Positions 33,124-43,663 are shown, counted from the first letter of the stretch. The stretch is 64,000 nt of DNA from Escarpia spicata (GCA_963995525.1 OZ023213.1:49810592-49874591); one strand, 5' to 3'. The notes: generated by a model not told the origin, from the letters alone. A program made the numbers and translations.

Positions 33124-33840
33124 ATGGCGTTGGTCGATCCGCGATTGGTGGAGATCCTACTGCCGCTCATCGACCAACCGCCGAGCACGGCCCGGTCGCG
33201 TGCGATGAGTAGCCTGGATAGTGACATAAAAAACGTTCTAGAACGATCGGATTTATCGGACCACGATAAGGCGGTGTCGTACAATCAACTGTTGGGCCGC
33301 TACAACGCGCTAGAGGCGGCCCGAGCGGCGCAGCCAGTACGCGTGTCGGTTGTGAGCGAGTCGACGCCGGCTGCAACAGAGGCGACAACGACGCCGCCCT
33401 CGGACGCCATAGAGCGCGAAATAGTGGACAGCGTGCCGAAAACCATGAAAGCGAAAGCCGGCCGACTTATTGCAAAAATGAAATCCGATCCGCTGTGTCG
33501 ATGGAACGACCGCGGCGAGTTCGTGTACGACGGTCGAACGGTTAAGGGGAGCAACATGGTCGACCTCGTGAACGACCTAATGCGAACACGAAAGAAGATG
33601 ACCCCTCCTGTGGGGTGGCAAACGTTCGGGGAGCGTATGAGGGGACTGAACGTGCCTATGGAGTTCGTCGGTAACCCCCGGTATCGGAAGGCCATGCAGC
33701 AGTCGAAATGGGTAGAAGAGACGGCGCCGACGCCGGCTAAGCCCATTCGGCTCGGCGAGACGTGGACGCAGCAACACAGGCGGAGGACCGCCGTTAAAAA
33801 ACGCCGTAGCGAAGCGCCGGAGTGGGAGACGTCGTCTTAA
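33124..33840 (+). CDS. Conserved Polinton protein of unknown function, 238 aa
   Basis: This is an intact frame. The N-terminal half is helical and charged with an Ala/Thr-rich linker (residues about 75-100). The C-terminal half has RWNDRGEFVYDGR, NMVDLVNDLMR and PVGWQTFGERMRGL..P.EFVGNPRY. The last part is very basic (QHRRRTAVKKRRS). A fragment of the same family is the only recognisable Polinton gene left in the nested 10-kb element (49902-50172, minus). I know it as a recurrent uncharacterised Polinton ORF; virion or DNA-binding roles are inference from the basic tail and the capsid-module context. Confidence 0.7.
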   Translation: MALVDPRLVEILLPLIDQPPSTARSRAMSSLDSDIKNVLERSDLSDHDKAVSYNQLLGRYNALEAARAAQPVRVSVVSESTPAATEATTTPPSDAIEREIVDSVPKTMKAKAGRLIAKMKSDPLCRWNDRGEFVYDGRTVKGSNMVDLVNDLMRTRKKMTPPVGWQTFGERMRGLNVPMEFVGNPRYRKAMQQSKWVEETAPTPAKPIRLGETWTQQHRRRTAVKKRRSEAPEWETSS

Positions 33841-33848
33841 GATCAGCA

Positions 33849-34016
33849 ATGCGAAGGTCGGTGATCGTCGTCGTAGCCGCCACAGTGCTTGTCCTTGTCT
33901 ACGTCGGCATATTGGTGTGCGTCAATCGTGATTGTTTATCAACGTTGTCATGGTGTCCGGGTGGACTCGTGGCGCTAAACGAAAGCGTCGTCAACGAGAC
34001 GATCCTATTCTATTAG
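33849..34016 (+). CDS. Small single-pass membrane protein 1, Polinton B
   Basis: This is an intact 55-codon frame with ATG 8 bp after the previous stop. Residues 5-25 form a Val/Leu-rich membrane span, followed by a short Cys-containing segment and a tail with two N-x-S/T sites (NES, NET). The 3' end overlaps the integrase frame by about 38 bp. The homologue in Polinton A (9090-9272) is broken and lies before the ATPase instead. Confidence 0.55.
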   Translation: MRRSVIVVVAATVLVLVYVGILVCVNRDCLSTLSWCPGGLVALNESVVNETILFY

Positions 34017-35057
34017 GCGCGCCTATTACGACCCGAAACAGGCGGGCAGCTATGGCGGCGTTAACGCATTGTATAGGGGGATCGCAGCACGCAAACCGAT
34101 CGTCGAGCGGTGGCTTGCGGCCCAAGATACGTACACCCTGCACAAACCGGTTAAACGAAAGTTCAAACGAGGCTGCGTTATCGTCGGCGGTCGAAACCAG
34201 CAGTGGCAAGCCGATTTGGTCGACGTCGCTACACTGAAAAAATTCAATGACGGCATAACGTTTCTATTGACGGTTATCGACGTCTTCTCGAAGCGGGCGT
34301 GGTGCGTCCCGTTGAAGAGTAAGTCGGGCCCGTCCCTCGTCGCGGCCTTCGAGACCCTGTTGCAGGCGGAACGACCGCCGCACGCCCTGCAGACGGATAA
34401 GGGGACGGAGTTTCTCAACGCGCCCCTACAGAAACTCTTGAGGAACCACGGCGTTCGCCATTTCGTGACGCATAACGAGGAGACTAAGGCGAGCGTCGTG
34501 GAACGCTTCAATAGGACGCTGAAGACGCGCATGTGGCGCTATTTTACGAAACACCAGACGCTGCGACACGTAGAGGCGTTGCCGCATCTCGTACGATCGT
34601 ACAACAACGCCTACCATCGAATCACATCGGCAGGACGCCGGAGAGCGTTAACGCCGAAAACCAGGAGAACGTATGGCAACGACTGTACGGGGGCGCCTCC
34701 GGCGGCGGTAAACCGAAACTGCGAGAGGGAGACCGCGTGCGCATCAGCAAGGTGAAGTGTCGGTTCAGAAAAGGGTACATGGCTAACTGGAGCGAAGAGC
34801 TCTTCACCATCGTAGAGGCGCATCCGTCCGAGCCGCCCGTGTATCGGCTGGAGGACGATGCCGAGACGCCGGTAGAGGGCACCTTCTACCAGGAGGAAGT
34901 ACAACGCGTGATCGTCCCGAAGGACAAACTGTATCGCGTGGAGGACGTTCTACGGCGCCGTAAGGGGGGCACTGAAGTGCTCTTGAAATGGAGCGGTTAT
35001 CCGGCCTCGTTCAACAGCTGGATCGACGCTGGGGCGCTCGTGGACTATAAAGGCTAG
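33979..35057 (+). pseudogene. Retrovirus-type integrase with chromodomain, one frameshift, Polinton B
   Basis: The frame opens after a TAA at 33976-33978 with no in-frame ATG before the catalytic core, so the start codon is lost or non-AUG. The catalytic residues are visible: QWQADLVDV, LQTDKGTEF and KASVVERFN. A single frame change near 34620 separates the core from the C-terminal part, which is open to 35057. That part ends in a chromodomain (LYRVEDVLRR ... LKWSGYPASFNSWID). The enzyme family makes the 6-bp staggered cut seen around this very element. Confidence 0.85.
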
Positions 35058-35194
35058 GGCGGTCGTGGCGTCGACGGACAGTCATGTGGACGCGCCACAT
35101 AGGTGCTGGCGCCTACACGAGGCGGGCCTATGCAACGGTTTTTCGTTCTTTTATAAAGGCCCCTGCTGCATTGAGAGACCGCAGTGGCGCAACG
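35058..35194. other. Short intergenic gap before membrane protein 2
   Basis: No gene; a TTTTATAAAGG sequence near 35148-35158 is a TATA-like candidate about 40 bp upstream of the ATG at 35195 and may start a separate capsid-module transcript. Confidence 0.35.
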
Positions 35195-35542
35195 ATGACC
35201 GACGGGGCGACATCCAACGAGACGCCTACAAGCGGGCGGCCTACAACATACGTCGGGGAAGCCGACGAAAACGAGTCAAGCACCTTCGCGATCGACGCCG
35301 GCGCGGACTCCGTCGACGCGTCCGCGCCTATCACCCCCTCCGTCCGCGAACACGCTCCATGGCATTTCTTCGGGAGCGACTGCCCTAAATCCGAGATCAT
35401 CTTCATATGCCAGGTCGTCGTCCTGTACTCGGTCATCATCGTGAGTATATACAATCTGTCGAGAGGTCAGGGCGACTCCAACCTGTGGACGGCCCTGATG
35501 AGTAGCTGTCTCGGCTACCTGCTCCCGAGTCCGTCTATATGA
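35195..35542 (+). CDS. Single-pass membrane protein 2, Polinton B
   Basis: This is an intact 115-residue frame. An acidic Ser/Thr-rich N-terminus is followed by PWHFFGSDCPKSEI, a hydrophobic span (FICQVVVLYSVIIVSIYNL) and LW.ALMSS.LGYLLPSPS. It is the same architecture as 11136-11441. The stop overlaps the penton start by ATGA, suggesting coupled translation or a shared transcript. Confidence 0.65.
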   Translation: MTDGATSNETPTSGRPTTYVGEADENESSTFAIDAGADSVDASAPITPSVREHAPWHFFGSDCPKSEIIFICQVVVLYSVIIVSIYNLSRGQGDSNLWTALMSSCLGYLLPSPSI

Positions 35543-36471
35543 TGGCTTCGTCTGACTTTTACCTGGTCCTGCCGAGCAACGCGTCCATGAAGGAGCACCC
35601 CGAAAACACGTTGACTCACTACACCACGAAGCTGCCGCGGCGCATCGACCTGTCGGGCCAATGGGAGTGCGGTATGGTAAATCTACAGTACCCGCACACG
35701 TGGTACAACGTGAGGGTCGCGGACTCGTACTTTCACCTGGCCTGCAGGACGGCGTCGCCCAACACACTGTTTAACTTTAGCGGCGAGACGGTTTTCCGAC
35801 AGGGGCAAATTCCTTACGGGTTTTACAACAGCGCTTACGAGCTGACGCGAGAGCTCAACGAGGAACTGGTGAAACTGAGCACCGACGCCGTCAAGGCACG
35901 CCTGACGTACAGCATTCAATACGTGCCCCTCCTGAGACGCCAATTCGAGACGGTCGAGATCGATATAAGGGACGACTTCGGTCAACCGATACCATTCGAG
36001 GGGGGAAACTCGTGACGACGCTTCACATCAGACGCTGCAAATCTAAACTGTTTTGACGATGACGGCTCGCAACACGACGACTAGTACCTTCGTCAGGTCG
36101 GCGGCGCGCTACCCGTCTTCGTCGGTGGCCGAGGCCAGCGGGGTCACGGTCTGGGCAATCTCTTCGGCAGCCTGTTTCGAAGCGCCATGCCGCTTATTAA
36201 GAGAGGCGCCGTGGCGCTGCGGAAGCGCGCCCTTAATACGGGCATACTTATGGCGCAGGACGTCGTCGCCGGCCACAATCTGAAACAGTCGGTAAAAAGG
36301 CGCGCGAAAGAGGCCGGCGCCGACCTACTCGACGGCCTACTGAATAAACCGCCGCCGCCGAAAAAACGACGCCGCCGCATAAAGCCACCGGGTAAGGCGG
36401 CGACGACCAGTAAGAAGAAGGGGCGCCGCCCGAAACGGACGTCACCGCCGAGCGATATATTCAGTCGTTAG
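35539..36471 (+). pseudogene. Penton-type minor capsid protein, internal deletion, Polinton B
   Basis: The 5' part (35539-36015) is open for 158 codons with MASSDFYLVLPSNASM, WECGMVNLQYPHTWYNV and related motifs. It then stops at 36013-36015. The 3' part resumes before 36100 with RGHGLGNLFGSLFRS and the basic pX-like tail (MPLIKRGAVALRKRAL) to a stop at 36469-36471. Compared with the intact Polinton A gene, roughly 80 residues of the second half of the jelly-roll region are missing or scrambled between 35990 and 36100, with extra stops there. Confidence 0.8.
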
Positions 36472-36478
36472 GGAAAAA

Positions 36479-37780
36479 ATGGCGTTCGTGCATCGGCAAT
36501 CGTGCGAGGGCATCAAGACCGAACTGGACCTGTTCGACATGCCGATGACGCAGACGAGCATCGTGAGCGGTCAGTGGATCGACTACCAGCCGCTAACGTC
36601 TCTCGACGCCGGCGGGCCTATCGAATTTCTCGTCCCGGGTTCGGGCGACGACTACGTGGACCTGTCGAGCGTTAGACTGTACGTCCGATTCAAACTGGTC
36701 CAGGGAGACGGCACCAATCTCGTGAACGCTTCCGTCGTGGCGCCGGTCAACAATGTTCTCCATTCAATGTTCAACCAAGTCGACGTGTCGCTGAACGGAA
36801 CGCTCGTAACGCCGTCGACCAATACGTACCCGTATCGGGCGTACCTCGAAACGCTGCTGAGCTACGGCAAGGATGCGAAAGGGACGCAGCTCCAGGGGGG
36901 CCTGTGGTACAAAGATACCGCCGGCGCCATGGAGACGACCGACGGCGGGGGGAACGTCGGGTACACGGCGCGGAGCCACCTCACGGCGGACAGCCACGAG
37001 GTGGAGATGATGTGACGCCTACACGTCGACGTGTTCATGCAAAACCGGTACCTGTTGAGCGGCTTCGACATGAAGATGAGACTGGTGCGCGCGAAGGAGG
37101 CCTTCGCGCTCATCGGCGACGCAGCCGACCCGGGTTGGAAAATCGTACTGTTGGAGGCCTACCTGCAAGTGCGAAAAGCTAAGGCGAGCCCGTCCGTCCA
37201 GCTCGCCCACATTAAAGCGTTGGCGCGCGGGACGGCCAAGTACCCGATACGTCGAGTCGACACAAAGGTGTTCTCGATACCGCAGGGGACGATGTCTCAC
37301 ACGCACGAGAACGTTTACCTGGGCGTCCTCCCGAAACGCGTGTTCATGTTCCTGATAGACAACGACGCCTTTAACGGGACCTACGTTAAAAACCCGTTCA
37401 ACGCGAAACACAACGATATAAACTTCGTGGAGCTCTACGCCGACGGTCGCCAGATACCGAGCAAACCACTGCAGCCGAACTTTGCGCAGCAGCACTACAT
37501 ACGAAGCTACATGAACCTCTTCGCGGCGACGGGAAAAGGGTACGAGAACGAGGGAAACGACCTGACGCGCTACGACTTCGGCAGCGGCTACACCATCTTC
37601 GGTTTCGATCTGACGCCCGACTGCTGCGACGGGGACCACTTTAACCTCGTGCGTAAGGGGGCGCTGCGTGCCGAAATACACTTCGCTGCCCCCCTACCCC
37701 TACCGGTGAACGTCATCGTGCACGCCGAATTCGAGGGGGTGGTGGAGATCGACATGAGCCGGAACGTCGAATCGTTGTAG
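36479..37780 (+). pseudogene. Double-jelly-roll major capsid protein, one stop, Polinton B
   Basis: The 433-codon frame starts MAFVHRQSCEGIKTELDLF and is open except for a TGA at 37013-37015. It contains GGPIEFLVPGSGDDY, NGTLVTPSTNTYPYRAYLET, MSHTHENVYLGVLPKR and NFVELYADGRQIPSKPL. The length and motif order match the Polinton/adintovirus capsid family. Of all capsid genes here it is closest to intact. Confidence 0.9.
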
Positions 37781-37781
37781 C

Positions 37782-38231
37782 GTGGACACGTTTCAACTGA
37801 TGCGCCGCCTACGGGTCGACCCATACACTAGGAGAGTCGTCGACGGCGTCACGCCGCGAGACGGCCTACCGAAAAGACGACTCACCGCGCTTCCTGCGGC
37901 CTTCGTGTGCAACACCGACGAAGGCGGCGAACCGGGGGCGCACTGGGTGGCGCTCTACATCGACGTCGACGGCCGCGGCGACTACTTCGATTAGTACGGC
38001 CTGCCGCCCCTGCACGACGACTTTCGCGCCTTCCTGCGCCGCAACTGCGGCGCCTCGTGGACGCACAACGACAAGCGACTGCAGAGCGTCGTATCTAACG
38101 TGTGCGGACAATATTGCGTCGCCTAACTGCTATTGCGATGCCGCGGCGTGCCGCTCGAGGGCTTCCAGGCCCTATTCGGACCCGATAGGGTGAACAACGA
38201 TTGTCTCGTATTCGACTGGCTAAAGCCTTGA
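37782..38231 (+). pseudogene. Adenain-like cysteine protease, two stops, Polinton B
   Basis: The frame begins at a GTG (37782), with VDTFQLMRRL, 1 bp after the capsid stop. The catalytic histidine motif GAHWVAL (about 37938-37958), an acidic residue just before the first stop (YFD) and the cysteine motif NVCGQYCV (about 38098-38121) are all present. TAG at 37992-37994 and TAA at 38124-38126 interrupt it. The end is TGA at 38229-38231. The family matures virion precursor proteins. Confidence 0.8.
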
Positions 38232-38273
38232 ACATTATTATTATTGTCGCTTTCCGCTTACTGTATTCGCACT

Positions 38274-38329
38274 AATAAAAAAGCAAAACGATGAAAACGT
38301 ACATGGTGTGTGTATACATATTTTTTATT
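38274..38329. terminator. Convergent poly(A) signals between + and - gene blocks
   Basis: AATAAA on + at 38274-38279 follows the protease gene. AATAAA on - (TTTATT at 38324-38329) follows the leftward PolB remnant. The pair sits exactly where the two transcription directions meet. Confidence 0.6.
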
Positions 38330-38334
38330 AGTAC

Positions 38335-41082
38335 CTTCGCAGCACTCGGCCGGAAACCAGGCGCCGCGTTGACGAAAGTAGCGCTCGCGCAGGGCCGGCG
38401 TCACCAGCTCGTCGACGTCGCGGCCAGCGAGCGCTATGTAGGCTAAGTCGGTGTCCATTGCGCAGTACTCGAACAGAGGACGCTGGATGTAGACGGCGAC
38501 GAAGTCGTAATAGAACTCCAGCATCCTCAGTTTCGCGTACTGATAGACGAAGTAGCCGATCTGGACGGGCAGCGCGTAGCGGACGGTGCGCTTGTTCAGC
38601 GCCACCTCGTAGAGGGCGTTGGGTACGACGACGTCGAGCTGACGGAAGCGACGATCGTTGAAGAGGCGACCCTCGTGCAGTATTTGATCCCCCGGTGGAG
38701 ATCGACGCGCGTAATCGTCTTCCCGTACGAGCTGTTCCCGAGCAGCTTAAACGTGTCGGCGATGATGGACTTATCGGGGTCGGTGTCGCCCTCGCTCCTG
38801 TCGAAAAGCGTTCACCTCGCGGCGGCGCGTGTACCAGCCCGTCGGCATCTCTTGCATGATTGCCCACAGATAGAGGACGTTCGCGTCAAAGCCCACGACG
38901 GAGCGACAGGGGTGCGCCTCGTCGCGTCGCAGAAAGGTCACGCCCGCCTCGTGATGACGCATGAAGATGATCGAGGGACCGCCGACGATCTGCGATTGCA
39001 GGAGACGGTGCAGGTCCTTATTCGGCTCGTTGAAGAGGGCAAAGGTGATCGAGGCCGGCAGATCGTTAAACAGATACAGTAGCGTCAGGCCGGGCACACT
39101 TATGGCGTCCTTGAACATGTCGATGCGACGCTCGCGATAGAACGCGAACTGTTTGGCGACGGCCTCGAGAAACGGCACCACGTCTCTATTATTATACCAC
39201 ACGAGGAAGTCGCGCATCGTCGTCATGCCCTCGCCGCGCCAAGCCGCCACGCAAACCTCGTACGCCGCGGTGGAGATGCCTTCCTGTTTCAGGTGGCTGT
39301 AGAAGGCTTCCCGCGGCGGCAGTTCGGTATCGTTCAATTTCGCCACGTCGATATACTCGTACGGGAAGAAGCCCTTCGTCACCGCGCAGCCGTACGCCTT
39401 CATAAAGCGGTCGTAGCTGACGCCGGGGGCCAGGTAGTTCGTAATGTCCAGGAATTTCAGCGTAGACGTCGCCAGACACATATAGTTATTCTGGCGCTTG
39501 ATGGTGAACGCCGACGACGTGTGCTGATCGACGGAGGTCATGAGAAGGGGGGCCAAGTACTTTTTGACGACGTTCATGTCGTACTTGCCAGAATTAAATC
39601 CGAGGACGGCCAGCTGGCGAAGGTAGGTCCACAGGCGTTTGGCGAGCGCGCTGTACGGCGACTTGGTCGCGTCTTCGGTGGTGGCGGCGCGCCGCCAGTC
39701 GTCGTCGAGCGTATCAAGTGCGTCGAATCGTACAGCGGACGAAGAGCCGCGCACGCCGCTTCGCTCGTGGCCTCCAAGGCGGCGATCAGGCGCCGCGCGA
39801 GGTCGGCCGAATCGCCGGTCGTGACGAAACACAGCGCCGCCTCGTGGCCTGGCACGTTCGACGTGACGTGACGGGCTAGCCACCGGCACTTGGCGGTGTC
39901 CGGCGGCAGGTCGGTGTCGAAGAAGTAGCACTCAAAATCGAACGTCGCCCTGAACGGGTAGTAGCGCAGGCTGTCGTCCACGCAGACGCCCTCGTCCTCC
40001 AGCTGCTGGAACACGGACGGCGCCGGATGGTAGAGGCCGCCCGGGAAGACGTGGCGAACGCCGCCGTCGCACCTCGCCTCGTGGCGTCGCAACTCCCATA
40101 GGGTCGGCCACAGGGCGTTGGCGCACTTGCCGCACACGTACGTTTTCGTGTACATCGAGACGTCGTGTATATAGGAAAAGTGTGCGCCGCACACGTTGAC
40201 GTTCAGGGTCGTAGGGTGCGCGCCGAGCGATCGACGGACCAGCTCGGCGGTGTCGGCCCGCGTCAGACGATAGGCGACCACGTTGACGCCGAAGACCGCC
40301 TCCACCCGGTCGAGCGCGCTCAGGGGGATGCCGGCGGCGTGCATCGTGCCAGTGGCTCTACAGTAGTCGTCGTATAGGTGCTTGGCGGGGGCCGTCAAAC
40401 GATCGATGTCGCTGCTCGCCTCTAGGCGCCTCCTATGCAGCACCAAACAGCGGAACAGGCATAGGTTATCCGCGTAGGGGTTGCCTCGGCGGTCTTTCGT
40501 CAGCCCGATGACGGCCCTGTTGTTGCGCAGGTAGGCCGGAAGGTGCAGCGCGCCGTCGACGCAACCGATAGGATGATTTATGATGGCGTTCAGAAAGTAG
40601 GTCACGTTCGTCACCAATTCGGCGACCCAGCCCGAGTCGGGGCGCTGCGCGATCACGTACTGGAGAACGTCGCGCGTACGGACGTCCTCGAGGAAGCGCT
40701 CGAACGAACGCGCGTCGGTAACGAGAGAGGGCACTTCCAGGAGGCGGCCGCAACAATTACAGAATTAATGAAAATAACGGAGGCGCCCCGTCACCTTGTG
40801 GCGTAGAATAAACGCGTAGCTCACGTTGATCTAAAAGGAGCACGTTTGCGCCTCGAACATTCGTCTTAGACGGGGTTCGAGCGCGCGCGTGTTCGGACAG
40901 TCGGTTAATTGGAAATTATAGCGGGATTGTATGCGGCCGCGCGCCACCGACGTCTGTATACTCGACCAGTGCTCTTCGATGACTCGACGCAGTCCAATCG
41001 CCAGGTCGCTAGGGGGCGGCACCTCGTCGTCAGGTGGTGGTGGTGGTGACACTTCGCCGCAACTTCTCAGATGGATCAGCAT
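38335..41082 (-). pseudogene. polB: Protein-primed family B DNA polymerase, deleted and frameshifted, Polinton B
   Basis: Read on minus from an ATG at 41082, the N-terminal region runs through in-frame stops near 40831 and 40765. It continues with the PolB extension (NHPIGCVDG, NLCLFRCLVLH, HFSYIHDVSMY) and then, after a frame change near 39720-39740, the exonuclease and palm motifs: FDFEC (about 39940), GFNSGKYDMN, YNNRDVV and GFDANVLYLW. Directly after the WYTRRR segment (about 38830) the sequence jumps to GNSSYGKT, so about 240 codons present in Polinton A (7250-8060) are missing. The metal-binding motif reads DTDL, and the C-terminal 130 or so codons are lost. Confidence 0.85.
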
Positions 41083-41649
41083 TTTTTTGTGACGACACGA
41101 GGAGTTTATTATTATTAAGTATAGTGTTCGTTTAAGCAGCATGAGGTTCAGGACGATCTAATTCAACTGGCCTGTGATGCGGGCGGCACGCTGACGGGAT
41201 ATGGTCAATGGCGGCGATTTTTTTCAACACTTTTGACGAGAAACCGATGTAAAAAATGAATACGTTTCAACGTTTTATTCACCAACGACATAAATTCGAA
41301 AAACAGTATTGTGTTCAATTCAATAGGCGACCTATATAGAGAGGTCTATTTATTAATAGTGTTCATCAAACAGCGACGAGTGATGCGGGCGGACCATAGG
41401 TTTTTTCAATGGCGTCAATTTTTTCAACGCTTTTATTACGAGACACCGATATAACAAATGAATACGTTTTCAACGTTTTATTCACCGACGACATAATTCG
41501 CAAGCAGTATTGCGTTCAATTCAACAAGCAAGAAAGCGACCTATATAGAGATCTATTTATTAATACTGTTCATCACGCAGTGTTCAGCGATATAGTGTTC
41601 GTTTAGGCACTCTTTATTATTATTAAGTATAGTTTAAGCAGCATAATGT
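41083..41649. repeat. Direct repeat of about 205 bp with small ORF remnant
   Basis: Two copies (about 41174-41378 and 41380-41585) share GTGATGCGGGCGG, CAACGTTTTATTCACC and CGACCTATATAGAGA. Each contains an ATG (41208 and 41409). The second copy has an open frame 41409-41606 (65 codons, MASIFSTLLLRDTDI) and the first is broken. I do not recognise the product. TTATTATTAAGTATAG flanks the pair on both sides. Confidence 0.6.
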
Positions 41650-42021
41650 TCAGCGATCGATGCCTTCCGCCACGTCAAGGCCGCTCCTCCGGAGCAAATA
41701 CTCCTGGGTGGCCGCCTCCAGCGTGGCGCACTCGGTGACGTCGTTCCAATCCGTGGTAAGTAACCAATCTGACACATACTTTATGAGGGCAATCTCGGCA
41801 CTCCGATTCGGGCCGGTCTGCCCCATGCGGCCGCTCAGGATGTGCACTAATTGTGTAAAGCACGGCAGCAAGGAGCGCGCCGTGTAAAGCGTCAGGACGG
41901 GCTGAACATACCGCCTAAGCAGGTCGCCCACATCGTCGTACACGCGCGGGTAGTGGCGTCTCGGTCGACCCGCACGGTAGCCGGCCATGTGAACTACGGA
42001 CATCCTTCGTTGGGGGCGCAC
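41650..42021 (-). CDS. Unrecognised minus-strand ORF, Polinton B
   Basis: An open frame of 123 codons lies on the same strand as PolB and the RPA-like gene. It has a basic N-terminus (GYRAGRPRRHYPRVYDD) and a helical remainder ending YLLRRSGLDVAEGIDR. No family is recognised. It overlaps the neighbouring minus frame by about 28 bp. A GTGAGT donor-like motif on minus near 42028 suggests splicing may connect these frames. Confidence 0.35.
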   Translation of the reverse strand: MRPQRRMSVVHMAGYRAGRPRRHYPRVYDDVGDLLRRYVQPVLTLYTARSLLPCFTQLVHILSGRMGQTGPNRSAEIALIKYVSDWLLTTDWNDVTECATLEAATQEYLLRRSGLDVAEGIDR

Positions 42022-42332
42022 TCACCGCAGCTGGCCCGTCCCCGGTCCAATATGCCGTCGCCTATCCACTCCGCAAAGGCCTCCAAGAGGCACCTCTCGT
42101 GTTCCGAGATTGACGAGAGGGGCGAGGCCAGCCGCGGCGGCGGCGCCATCTCCGGCGACACGGTGGACCCCTCCTCGATGACGTACGGGAATAAACTTGC
42201 GTACGTCGGTGGCGTCGTCGTTCTCGTCCCGCCAAAGACATCGGCGTACGATCGCATAGCGGCGTCCGACATAACCAGTACCTTCTCCAACACGGAGTCG
42301 AGTGCTCGATCGCGCGCCGCCGGATTGGCCTG
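41994..42332 (-). CDS. Possible exon, unrecognised, Polinton B
   Basis: On minus an acceptor-like TTTATTCTGCAG is followed by an open frame (NPAARDRALDSVLEKVLVMS, then Pro/Ser-rich, then ERCLLEAFAEWIGDGI) running to a stop at 41994. A GTGAGT sits near its end. The (TTA)n run just upstream on minus is low complexity. Function is unknown. Confidence 0.35.
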   Translation of the reverse strand, partial: QANPAARDRALDSVLEKVLVMSDAAMRSYADVFGGTRTTTPPTYASLFPYVIEEGSTVSPEMAPPPRLASPLSSISEHERCLLEAFAEWIGDGILDRGRASCGECAPNEGCP

Positions 42333-42373
42333 CAGAATAAATATTATTATTATTATTATTATAGTCACACGCC

Positions 42374-42510
42374 GTTTAGCCAGTCTTTGGCAGAGAACGC
42401 TTCAATGTCCGATAGTCGGCCGCCACATCGAGCAGGGCCTCTATGACGGGGCCAGCCAGATCAGGCCTGGCGTTGGCCAGACGTGCTGCAGCAATGATCG
42501 ATTTTATGGC
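42374..42510 (-). CDS. Possible short exon, unrecognised, Polinton B
   Basis: On minus, an open stretch after a TACCGCAG acceptor-like site (about 42536) encodes a helical segment with LLDAIKSIIAAARLANARPD and stops at about 42374. It may be part of the same broken or spliced gene as the frame at 41994-42332. Evidence is only codon openness and plausible helix content. Confidence 0.25.
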
Positions 42511-42774
42511 ATCCAAGAGCCGATGCACATCCTGCGGTACACAAAGAAGGGCTATCGTTAATGGCGCACGATGCAGACTGCCACGAGCGGCCGTCGTCCA
42601 TTCTACAGCACGAAGAAGCGCAAAGGGTTAATCACTCGCCCCTCCATAAATCGTCGTGTTTTTGCCGCGGCGTAAACTGTAGCGGCATGGTGACGACACT
42701 TGTCTGACTATCATACGACGGCGCCGTCTATTCTGCAGCACAACAACAACAACAACAAAGCAGTAAAACAAACA

Positions 42775-43563
42775 CTAATCACTTATTTTCTTCAAAGAGC
42801 GCCCCGTATAGGAGGGCACCCCAGCCCACGTAGTTTTCCGCACTTCCACATCAACGATAGTTCCGACAAGCGTCATCACCGTGTCACGCAATTCGTCGGC
42901 ATCGAGTCCGACCAAATAGGAGGCCTGGTAGTCAACGAGGGGCGTCATATTGCTATCGAAAACAATTACCCACGTTTCGTCATCCAAGCCCGACCCATCC
43001 TTCAACATCATTCGCATAGAGAAATAATATTTCGTTTCATTCTGGACCCCATGCGACATGCACATCATATCACCGTTCATAATCGAATGTACTTTTCGTC
43101 GACAACGCATACACCCCTCGTACACGCACTTATCGCGCCAACAGATCGCTTCGATAGTGGGGAAATCTCTTATCCTATAACACCCGTCCACGACCACCTG
43201 CAGCTCGTGCAGACTCACCGTCGAAGGCAACAATACAACGGCGCCCCTCTCAGAAGGTGGTCGGTGGGTGTTTGCCGCCTCCGGCTCACGTCCCGATACC
43301 CCCGGCGTGGGCTCCTGGGCCGGTCCTGTAGCCGCGTCGCTCTCCTTGTTGCGTGCCGGCGCCACGCCGGGCAACGGTGCAGTCGGCTGAGGCTGCGCGC
43401 CGCCCCGTGCTGCTGGGATGATAGGACGCAGCAGCACATCGTCCGAAGCCGAGCCCAACGCCGAAGACGGACGCCCCTGTACAGTCGACGAAGCGCTGCG
43501 AGTGGGCAGGTTCGGCATCACCTGCTTTCTGGATCTCTTCCGTGGGGCTGATTCGTCTGCCAT
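42775..43563 (-). CDS. RPA-like OB-fold zinc-ribbon protein, intact, Polinton B
   Basis: This 262-residue frame starts at ATG 43563 (MADESAPRKRSRKQ). The N-terminal 120 residues are Pro/Ala/Ser-rich and basic, with a nuclear-signal-like PRKRSRK. The C-terminal part has C-x2-C (EGCMRCRRKVHS) and C-x2-H (MCMSHG) zinc-ribbon ligands, followed by a beta-rich OB-like segment (YYFSMRMMLKDGSGL ... WVIVFDS). The layout resembles the C-terminal OB fold of RPA large subunit, so single-stranded DNA binding in replication is inferred. A TATA box lies 43 bp upstream. It is the rightmost recognisable gene of Polinton B and is undamaged. Confidence 0.55.
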   Translation of the reverse strand: MADESAPRKRSRKQVMPNLPTRSASSTVQGRPSSALGSASDDVLLRPIIPAARGGAQPQPTAPLPGVAPARNKESDAATGPAQEPTPGVSGREPEAANTHRPPSERGAVVLLPSTVSLHELQVVVDGCYRIRDFPTIEAICWRDKCVYEGCMRCRRKVHSIMNGDMMCMSHGVQNETKYYFSMRMMLKDGSGLDDETWVIVFDSNMTPLVDYQASYLVGLDADELRDTVMTLVGTIVDVEVRKTTWAGVPSYTGRSLKKISD

Positions 43564-43605
43564 TGCGATGTCACTGTTAACACAACACACATATAGTTTG
43601 CCTCC

Positions 43606-43614
43606 CCTTTTATA
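43606..43614 (-). promoter_or_regulatory. TATA box of the RPA-like gene
   Basis: TATAAAAGG on minus, 43 bp upstream of the ATG at 43563, with a consensus-quality sequence. Confidence 0.6.
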
Positions 43615-43663
43615 CAGAACTAGTAAAGGGTGCGCGTGCACCTGATCACGTACGCCACACAAC

